Shown in pieces: positions 1 to 4,626 of a stretch of 5,093 bases of DNA. Source of the stretch: Coriobacteriia bacterium (GTDB taxonomy: Bacteria > Actinomycetota > Coriobacteriia > Anaerosomatales > JAHIQC01); assembly GCA_030653635.1 (NCBI GenBank), contig JAURYZ010000300.1, forward strand, positions 1-5,093. The letters run 5' to 3'. The stretch's first letter is position 1; each line of letters starts with the position of its first letter. A program made the translations under genes and the position numbers. Under the pieces are notes generated by a model. That model was not told the DNA's origin. It did no database searches and worked only from the letters and a program-made list of their open reading frames with translations.

Positions 1-598
1 AAAGAGCCGTATGATCGGGATGCGCTTCCTTGTCGCCAAGGTAGGTGTCTCCGTCGACCGCCTTCATGACGGTCATGGGTGTCTCCTCGGGGTAACGCGC
101 CATGGTATCGGCCACAATCGCGGGAAGGTCGCTGCCAGCGAGTTCCTTGTCCTCGAGCCCTCGGGCCCCCTGAGAATCCGCCGCGCCGAGGAACACGGTC
201 TCTGTCACACCCAAGCGCTCCATCGAGGCAATGAACTCGGCTCGCCGCGCGAGGCCGAAGTCCCACCGATCGCGGTCGCCATCCTGATCTAGATCGCGCG
301 CATGTTCTTCTAGCCACCACGAGGCATCCTTGCTTTGCTCACCATCGGTGAGCAGCACGACGACCACGCGCCTACCCGCACGCGCATTGGCCGCAAGCGT
401 CAGCGCGGCCGCGTAGGTCTCGTCGTCGGGGTGAGGGCTGAAAAACACGAGGCCCTCGTCCACCAGCGGAGGTGGTTGGGTCCACTGGGCTGCAGTGACT
501 CCGAGCAATGCCACGGCGAGCGCGACGGTCACGAGGTACACTCGCGAATCCCTCGTGCGCGGGGTGGTGTCGCTCGATATGTCGGCATGCGCTCGCAT
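1..598 (-). CDS. PIG-L/LmbE-family N-acetyl sugar deacetylase, membrane-anchored, partial (C-terminus beyond window)
   Basis: Reading from ATG at 598 leftward, the frame stays open for 199 codons to the window edge. Residues 1-19 are polar and basic. Residues 20-38 (VYLVTVALAVALLGVTAAQ) form one hydrophobic segment, so this is a signal anchor or uncleaved signal with the catalytic domain probably outside the membrane. The family signature is SPHPDDE at 54-60, and HPDH follows at 193-196. By analogy with MshB, His56, Asp59 and His196 should bind the zinc and Asp58 should act as general base. VVVVLLTDGEQ (78-88) and RRAEF...LGV (118-131) are also typical of the family. Members hydrolyse N-acetyl groups from GlcNAc-type sugars; the exact substrate cannot be read here. 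Residues 102-113 form an EF-hand-like loop (see findings). The gene diverges from a NagX-like acetyltransferase gene. The start is supported by the upstream in-frame stop and by the absence of any other start between them. The nearest good ribosome binding site is unusually far away. Family call is secure; location and substrate are inference. Confidence 0.9.
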   Translation of the reverse strand, partial: MRAHADISSDTTPRTRDSRVYLVTVALAVALLGVTAAQWTQPPPLVDEGLVFFSPHPDDETYAAALTLAANARAGRRVVVVLLTDGEQSKDASWWLEEHARDLDQDGDRDRWDFGLARRAEFIASMERLGVTETVFLGAADSQGARGLEDKELAGSDLPAIVADTMARYPEETPMTVMKAVDGDTYLGDKEAHPDHTAL

Positions 599-653
599 CG
601 GCTCGTTATGATACCGTACCTCCTGTCAATCGACCCGCCACAAAAGGCAGCTC
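599..653. promoter_or_regulatory. Shared divergent promoter region between deacetylase and acetyltransferase genes
   Basis: Only 55 bases separate the two divergent start codons, so both promoters must lie here or overlap the coding starts. Visible elements are a -10-like TATGAT at 607-612 on the plus strand, without a recognisable -35 at normal spacing. On the minus strand there is a perfect TTGACA (629-624), but no -10 match at 16-18 bases from it. A minus-strand AGGAGG lies immediately downstream of the TTGACA. That a regulatory region exists is near certain from the layout; the individual boxes are weak guesses. Confidence 0.4.
642..647 (+). promoter_or_regulatory. Ribosome binding site of the NagX-like gene
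   Basis: AAAAGG followed by 6 bases (CAGCTC) and then ATG at 654. It is a partial Shine-Dalgarno match at good spacing. It supports 654 over the in-frame GTG at codon 16, and both starts lie before the first membrane segment. Confidence 0.55.
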
Positions 654-1802
654 ATGTCGCAGACCGCCACCGATAACCCCAACGGCCGCACGATCAGCGT
701 GCGGGCCACCCAGCCCAGGCACAGGATCCTGTCGCTCGACGCGTTTCGCGGAGCGACCATCGCCCTCATGATCTTCATGGACCACCCGACGTTCCCGGCT
801 GGTATCCCCTTGTTCCTGCGGCATCCCGAGTGGCACGGGTTCAGACTCCCCGACTACGTGTTTCCCGCATTCATCTTCATCGCCGGTGTTTCAATGGCCT
901 ACTCGACACGCAAGCGAGATGTGAGTTTCGCGAAGTCGACGGCTGGATTCGCGCGTCGGGAGGTCCTGCTATTTGCGCTGGGGCTCATGCTGAACTACTT
1001 CAAATATGGCCTGCCGCTTCGCATCATGGGCGTACTGCAGCGCATCGCGCTCTCGATGGCAATCGTGTGGCCGTTCACCCGGCTCAAAGCGCGCTGGGCG
1101 GTGATCGGTGCAGCGGTGCTCCTGGTCGGCTACGCGGCTATCTTCCTGTTCGCAGCCCCGGCCGGTATCCCCGCAGGTTCCACGAGCGCCGCACCAAACA
1201 TTACCGGCTGGGTAGATACGACGCTTCTCGGCTTGGAGCACACCTACAAGCAATCAGGGCTCGATCCCGAGGGACTTCTCGGCACCTTGCCGGCGGCGGC
1301 ACTCGGACTCATCGGCCTAGCGATGGGTCTACGCCTCATTGACCGGCCCCAGGACCCGCTCGAACTGCTCCTGATCGGCAGCTACGGAGCGGCACTTGTC
1401 GGCATCGCGCTGTGGGCACACCGATTCATCCCGATCAACAAGAAGCTCTGGACGTCGAGTTTCACGCTCGTCTCGGCAGGATTGAGCCTTGTCGTGCTCG
1501 CTGTGCTGTACTACCTCGTGGACATCCGGGGGTACACCCGTGGAGCCAAATGGTTTGTGCCACTAGGCCGTAACGCGCTCTTTATCTACATCGCCTCGAA
1601 CATGCTCGTGGTGGCCGGAAAGCAGTGGATTACGGTGGACTTCGAAGGCACCTCGACGTCACTATGGGTCGCCGTGTCCACGGCGCTCGCACGTGTGGTC
1701 GGGCTTGGGGGTGCGTCGCTCGTAATCTCGGCAGCCGAAGTGGTGCTGTGGTTGGGCGTTGCCGCGCTCATGCACCGCAGGAAGTGGCACGTGAAGCTTT
1801 AG
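654..1802 (+). CDS. nagX: NagX/HGSNAT-like transmembrane N-acetyltransferase (COG4299, DUF5009 family)
   Basis: A 382-residue polytopic membrane protein, about the usual length for bacterial COG4299 members. It begins with a short polar N-terminus and then RILSLDAFRG (24-33), the family's opening motif in the first membrane helix. RHPEWHG (56-62) followed by DYVFPAFIFIAGVSM (67-81) aligns with the human lysosomal enzyme HGSNAT around its catalytic His269, which makes His57 the likely acetyl-accepting residue. Further hallmarks are RIMGVLQRIAL (123-133), DPEGLLGTLPA (204-214), PINKKLWTSSF (260-270) and LGRNALFIY (304-312). I count roughly nine or ten hydrophobic segments. The known member HGSNAT moves the acetyl group of cytosolic acetyl-CoA across the membrane to terminal glucosamine; the bacterial acceptor is not known from this sequence. 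The gene diverges from a PIG-L deacetylase gene and ends 16 bases from the convergent dehydrogenase gene, with no evident terminator between them. Family call is firm; the gene symbol and sugar specificity are tentative. Confidence 0.9.
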   Translation: MSQTATDNPNGRTISVRATQPRHRILSLDAFRGATIALMIFMDHPTFPAGIPLFLRHPEWHGFRLPDYVFPAFIFIAGVSMAYSTRKRDVSFAKSTAGFARREVLLFALGLMLNYFKYGLPLRIMGVLQRIALSMAIVWPFTRLKARWAVIGAAVLLVGYAAIFLFAAPAGIPAGSTSAAPNITGWVDTTLLGLEHTYKQSGLDPEGLLGTLPAAALGLIGLAMGLRLIDRPQDPLELLLIGSYGAALVGIALWAHRFIPINKKLWTSSFTLVSAGLSLVVLAVLYYLVDIRGYTRGAKWFVPLGRNALFIYIASNMLVVAGKQWITVDFEGTSTSLWVAVSTALARVVGLGGASLVISAAEVVLWLGVAALMHRRKWHVKL

Positions 1803-1818
1803 CGGCCTTGGCGCGCCC

Positions 1819-2922
1819 TCATGCGTACTCGTAGAACCCGCTGCGCGTCTTGCGCCCGAGGCGCCGCTCGGCGACGAGCGCGAGCAGCATCGGGCGAGGC
1901 GCGTAGGCCTCGTCACCCAAGCGCGCATGCAGGTCCTGCATAATGCTCACGACCACGTCGAGCCCGATGAGATCGGCAAGTGCGAGCGGGCCCATAGGGT
2001 GGTTGAGGCCGAGACGGACGGCCTCATCGATGCTCTCGGCATCGGCTATGCCGTCCTCGAGCGCACGGACCGCCTCGTTGAGCAGGGGCATGAGCACACG
2101 GTTGACGACGAATCCCGGGCCGGCCGCCACCCGAACCGGCACCTTACCCACAACCTGCGCAAACTCGCACAAGAACTCCTCGGTCGCGTCCACCGTCGCC
2201 GGTGCGCGAACGACCTCGACGAGCCGCATCCGCGTGGGCGGGTTGAAAAAGTGCAGCCCGCCGAAACGCTCGGGAATGCTCATCCCATCGGACAAAGCGT
2301 CGAGCGGCAGCGACGAGGTGTTCGTCGCAAGATAGACGTGAGAGGGAAGCTCCCGTTCAATGGCGAGGAGGGTCTCGTGCTTGGGAATCAGTTCCTCGAT
2401 CACCGCTTCGACTACCACATCACAGGTTGCGAGCGCATCGAACGAAGGGCTCACGCTACAGTGTGACATCGCCGCATCCAACTCGGTCTCGTCCATGACA
2501 CGCGAGAGTCGATCAGCGACCATGTCGCGCGCAGATTCGAGTCGCCCGATGGATCTGCCGACCCACACCACGCGGTGCCCCCTGAACAGCAGCATCTCGG
2601 AAAGCCCGCGGGCCATGACCCCGGATCCCACAATTCCGACGACATAGGTTCGCACCGTTCCGGATACGGACGTACTCACTTCGTCGTCGACCTCGACAGG
2701 CCTGTCGAACTTGATGATCGCCTGCGCGCCCTGAGCGCTCTTCACAAGCGCACACCAATACGGCGCATCCTCGTGACCGGTCGACGGAGTGTCGACCCGC
2801 GTCACCGCAAGCACGATGGCTGGCGAAGGCTCACCCTCTGTAAGCGAGGCTCCGCAGAAGGTACACGGGTCGATATCGTATGCGTAGCGAACACCACAGG
2901 CGACACACATCAGGTCACTCAT
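1819..2922 (-). CDS. Fusion protein: DUF35-like Zn-ribbon/OB-fold domain plus 3-hydroxyacyl-CoA dehydrogenase
   Basis: A 367-residue protein with two parts. Residues 1-91 look like a compact acyl-CoA-associated DUF35 unit: a zinc ribbon with CVAC at 6-9 and CTFC at 20-23, then an OB-fold-like stretch containing DAPYWCALV (52-60) and KFDRPVEVDDEV (71-82). Residues 93-367 are a full-length L-3-hydroxyacyl-CoA dehydrogenase. GIVGSGVMARG (96-106) is the NAD-binding Rossmann loop. Ser203, His224, Glu236 and Asn274 match the spacing of human HADH Ser137, His158, Glu170 and Asn208 exactly. NHPMGPLALADLIGLD (307-322) and the C-terminal GRKTRSGFYEY are also diagnostic. It should oxidise 3-hydroxyacyl-CoA to 3-ketoacyl-CoA with NAD, or run in reverse as a 3-hydroxybutyryl-CoA dehydrogenase. 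The ATG overlaps the thiolase stop (ATGA) and follows AGGGAGG by 5 bases, so the two are translationally coupled. The start lies in front of both CxxC pairs and there is no frameshift, so the fusion is genuine in this sequence. Chain length and direction of the pathway are not determined. Confidence 0.9.
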   Translation of the reverse strand: MSDLMCVACGVRYAYDIDPCTFCGASLTEGEPSPAIVLAVTRVDTPSTGHEDAPYWCALVKSAQGAQAIIKFDRPVEVDDEVSTSVSGTVRTYVVGIVGSGVMARGLSEMLLFRGHRVVWVGRSIGRLESARDMVADRLSRVMDETELDAAMSHCSVSPSFDALATCDVVVEAVIEELIPKHETLLAIERELPSHVYLATNTSSLPLDALSDGMSIPERFGGLHFFNPPTRMRLVEVVRAPATVDATEEFLCEFAQVVGKVPVRVAAGPGFVVNRVLMPLLNEAVRALEDGIADAESIDEAVRLGLNHPMGPLALADLIGLDVVVSIMQDLHARLGDEAYAPRPMLLALVAERRLGRKTRSGFYEYA

Positions 2923-4061
2923 GAGCGCCTCCCTAAGATATGAACCGCGCAGGTGCCACCGACGCCGCCGACGTTGTGGGAGACCCCAATCCTCGGCGAG
3001 GCGACCTGACGCTCTCCAGCTTCGCCGCGCAGCTGCCGGACGAGCTCGTAGACCTGTCCGACCCCGGTGGCACCGATTGCGTGTCCGCCCGCCTTAAGGC
3101 CGCCGGAGGCGTTCACGGGGATCGAGCCGCCAAGGGCGGTAGCACCCGACTGCGTCAGTGCAGCGGCCTCACCCGGCTTGGCGAGGCCGAGATCCTCGAT
3201 GGCGACCAGCTCGGCGATGGTGAAGCAGTCGTGCACCTCGGCCATATCGACTTCCCCGGGGCCGACGCCCGCCTGCCGGTATGCCTCGGCGGCAGCGTCG
3301 CTCGCGGCCGGGAACGTGGTGTGCTCGGCGCGCTGCGCAAGTGAGATGACATCGGTGCTCACCGCACTGCCGAGAACCGCGATGCTGCGCACACCTCTCG
3401 GGCACGCGGAAATCACTGCGGCGGCAGCGCCGTCCGAGACCGGACAGCAGTCGAACAGGCGCAGCGGAGCCGCCACAGTGGGGCCGGCGTCGATGTCAGC
3501 CTGTGTGACGGTCTTGTGATGGAAATGCGCTAGTGGGTTCATGCGAGCGTTGTGGTGGTTCTTGAGGCTCACTGCGTCAAAATCCGCCGTGGTCGTCCCG
3601 TAGCGCTCCATGTGGCGCTGCGCGACGAGCGCGTAGCTTGCCGGGAAGGTAAGGCCAGCCGCCTGATCGAGTCCGACATCGCCGGCCATCCCTATGTTGT
3701 GGGTGAGCACGCCGCCGGGCGGCCCGCTCAGGCGCTCGACCCCAACCACGAGTACTGGGTCGTAGGTCCCGAGCATCGCGAGCGCTTGATGCAGCGCAAC
3801 GCCGCCCGATGCACACGCGGCCTCGACCCTCCAGCCAGGGATACGGTGTCCCGGGAACAACCCCGCGACAACGGAGTTCAGATGCAGCTGGGACTCATTC
3901 GGACCGCCAAGGAAGTTCGCCACGACGAAGGCCTTGATGTCAGTAATCGCCAAGCCGGAATCGGCGAGCGCCGCCCAAATCGCCTCGTGCGCGAGCCGAG
4001 GCATCGCGTGACTCGACGGCCCGAACCGCGTCTTGCCCACCCCGAGCACATAGCCTAGCAC
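2919..4061 (-). CDS. Thiolase (acetyl-CoA acetyltransferase) of the SCP2/DUF35-associated class
   Basis: A 380-residue thiolase-fold enzyme, typical length for this class. The nucleophile is Cys83 in EAACASGG (80-87). His277 lies in EVHDCFT (275-281), and His327 in GGLKAGGHAIGATG (320-333). DCCPVSDGAAA (204-214) is another class signature. The C-terminal motif reads SHNVGGVGG (361-369), where classical thiolases have a CxG-type second catalytic cysteine. That substitution is characteristic of SCP2-type and archaeal-type thiolases that work with a DUF35 protein. The expected reaction is CoA-dependent cleavage of 3-ketoacyl-CoA, or condensation to acetoacetyl-CoA. The downstream gene, overlapping by 4 bases, supplies both a DUF35-like domain and the dehydrogenase for the neighbouring step. 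The start is GTG at 4061, with GAGGAGG 4 bases upstream; the protein then opens with the usual LGYVLGVGKTRFG. Substrate is unknown. A Claisen-type thiolase is favoured over a retro-aldol lyase such as Ltp2 because the Cys/His/His set is intact. Confidence 0.93.
   Translation of the reverse strand: MLGYVLGVGKTRFGPSSHAMPRLAHEAIWAALADSGLAITDIKAFVVANFLGGPNESQLHLNSVVAGLFPGHRIPGWRVEAACASGGVALHQALAMLGTYDPVLVVGVERLSGPPGGVLTHNIGMAGDVGLDQAAGLTFPASYALVAQRHMERYGTTTADFDAVSLKNHHNARMNPLAHFHHKTVTQADIDAGPTVAAPLRLFDCCPVSDGAAAAVISACPRGVRSIAVLGSAVSTDVISLAQRAEHTTFPAASDAAAEAYRQAGVGPGEVDMAEVHDCFTIAELVAIEDLGLAKPGEAAALTQSGATALGGSIPVNASGGLKAGGHAIGATGVGQVYELVRQLRGEAGERQVASPRIGVSHNVGGVGGTCAVHILGRRS
2928..2934 (-). promoter_or_regulatory. 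Ribosome binding site of the DUF35-dehydrogenase fusion gene
   Basis: On the minus strand AGGGAGG stands 5 bases before ATG at 2922, inside the last codons of the thiolase gene. It fixes the start ahead of the zinc ribbon and shows that the fusion is translated from its N-terminal domain. Confidence 0.75.
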
Positions 4062-4065
4062 GGTT

Positions 4066-4072
4066 CCTCCTC
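4066..4072 (-). promoter_or_regulatory. Ribosome binding site of the thiolase gene (decides a GTG start)
   Basis: On the minus strand GAGGAGG is followed by AACC and then GTG at 4061. The strong site supports this GTG over the in-frame GTG at codon 5. Confidence 0.75.
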
Positions 4073-4081
4073 GCGATCAGT

Positions 4082-4107
4082 GTGTCTGCACAGCATGAGT
4101 CAGACAC
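4082..4107. repeat. Short inverted repeat upstream of the thiolase gene
   Basis: GTGTCTG (4082-4088) and CAGACAC (4101-4107) are perfect 7-base complements around a 12-base spacer. No run of T follows on either strand, so it is a poor intrinsic terminator. It sits about 20 bases before the thiolase start, between the weak -10 candidate and the ribosome binding site. It could be an operator, an mRNA hairpin or chance. Confidence 0.4.
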
Positions 4108-4120
4108 GAAGCAGGTTCAA
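4092..4120 (-). promoter_or_regulatory. Weak candidate promoter for the thiolase-dehydrogenase operon
   Basis: On the minus strand TTGAAC (4120-4115) is separated by 17 bases from CATGCT (4097-4092), with the thiolase start about 30 bases further on. The -35 matches at four of six positions and the -10 at only three. It is offered because the operon needs a promoter near here if the region upstream is a dead gene. Readthrough from the glutamate synthase gene is the alternative. Confidence 0.2.
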
Positions 4121-4367
4121 GAGTACGACACCATATCGCGCGACAGGAGCTGCACTCGATGCGATTGCCGGGGGTCACATCGGCCGAGAGCACGACCGCT
4201 TGATACGTGGTGACCGCAGCGTAGGCGTCAAAGGACCCGACGACCTGCCCGTCGATGAGTAGGTCAGTCTCTTCCAAATAGCTATCTCGCGGCATCTAGG
4301 CGTAGTGGAGGGTTACGACTTGTGGCTGAGACTCATCACCCTGCTTGTAGGGACTCAGCTGCGCGAA
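4117..4367 (-). pseudogene. Decayed fragments of an unidentified, possibly secreted beta-sandwich protein
   Basis: This stretch has no intact gene but carries protein-like segments in two minus-strand frames. Positions 4367-4299 encode 23 residues (opening FAQLSPYKQGDES, ending VVTLHYA) bounded by TAG at both ends. After the second TAG the same frame continues from 4295 with ETDLLIDGQVVGSFDAY and TYQAVVLSADVTPG. This resembles the 'VDG..GTFDAY...Y..V.YS..L.PG.H' beta-sandwich module I recall from secreted and surface proteins. Near 4164-4169 the natural continuation jumps frame to SHRVQLLSRDMVSYS, ending at TGA (4119-4117). Read without the shift, the original frame gives a cysteine-rich tail that does not look like the module. 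Stops plus a frameshift argue for a broken gene on the same strand as its neighbours. The module likeness is from memory, and the length of the original protein is unknown. Confidence 0.4.
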
Positions 4368-4387
4368 CTAGCTCGTCCAGAGTGGCT

Positions 4388-4624
4388 TTATGAGCCGGTC
4401 GGCTCTCCAAGTCCCATCGCGTTGATGTGGCTGAGATCCACCCCTAAGGCAGCCTCAAACTCCTTGCTAGTGACCGAATCGCCCTCAACGATTAGCTCGA
4501 TTGACTTTGATGACGGGGCCTCGTACGACTCCCAATTAATCGGTGGCGCAGACGACATCTTCTCAGCATCCGAAAGCGCGGCCGACGGTGCGGCGGCCAA
4601 CGGTGACGTAGGGGTGGCGCACAT
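4388..4624 (-). CDS. Small hypothetical ORF (78 codons) directly after the GXGXG gene, possibly the 5' piece of the decayed gene
   Basis: The ATG at 4624 starts two bases after the TAA of the glutamate-synthase-like gene (TAAGGATG), and the frame runs to TAA at 4388. The first part (2-30) is rich in Ala, Ser and Pro. The rest is an acidic soluble stretch including SIELIVEGDSV and SKEFEAALGVDLS. There is no membrane segment and no family I can name with confidence; the second stretch faintly recalls a SpoIID-type repeat, which I do not rely on. There is no proper Shine-Dalgarno spacing at this ATG. The ORF is followed by coding-like fragments in other frames, so it may be a short real protein coupled to its neighbour or the leading part of the pseudogene. 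Codon choice is less GC-biased at third positions than in the flanking genes. Confidence 0.3.
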   Translation of the reverse strand: MCATPTSPLAAAPSAALSDAEKMSSAPPINWESYEAPSSKSIELIVEGDSVTSKEFEAALGVDLSHINAMGLGEPTGS

Positions 4625-4626
4625 CC

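Noticed and set aside
11..676. Plus-strand ORFs of 93 and 113 codons at the left edge
   Set aside because: The minus strand here encodes the PIG-L deacetylase with clear HPDDE and HPDH motifs, so these are shadows.
1803..1830. Terminator between the convergent NagX and dehydrogenase genes
   Set aside because: The 16-base gap contains only the short palindrome GGCGCGCC, with no stem-loop plus T-run on either strand.
1927..2466. Plus-strand 179-codon ORF inside the dehydrogenase
   Set aside because: It lies antisense to the conserved catalytic core of the dehydrogenase and its translation is Arg/His-rich, typical of a shadow frame in GC-rich DNA.
3552..4058. Plus-strand 168-codon ORF inside the thiolase
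   Set aside because: It lies antisense to the thiolase nucleophile region; no domain, and composition typical of a reverse-frame shadow.
4077..4295. Intact 72-codon gene with a Cys-rich C-terminus
   Set aside because: The Cys-rich tail appears only after a probable frameshift. The alternative frame continues the beta-sandwich pattern, and a TAG lies directly before the ATG, so it is treated as part of a pseudogene.
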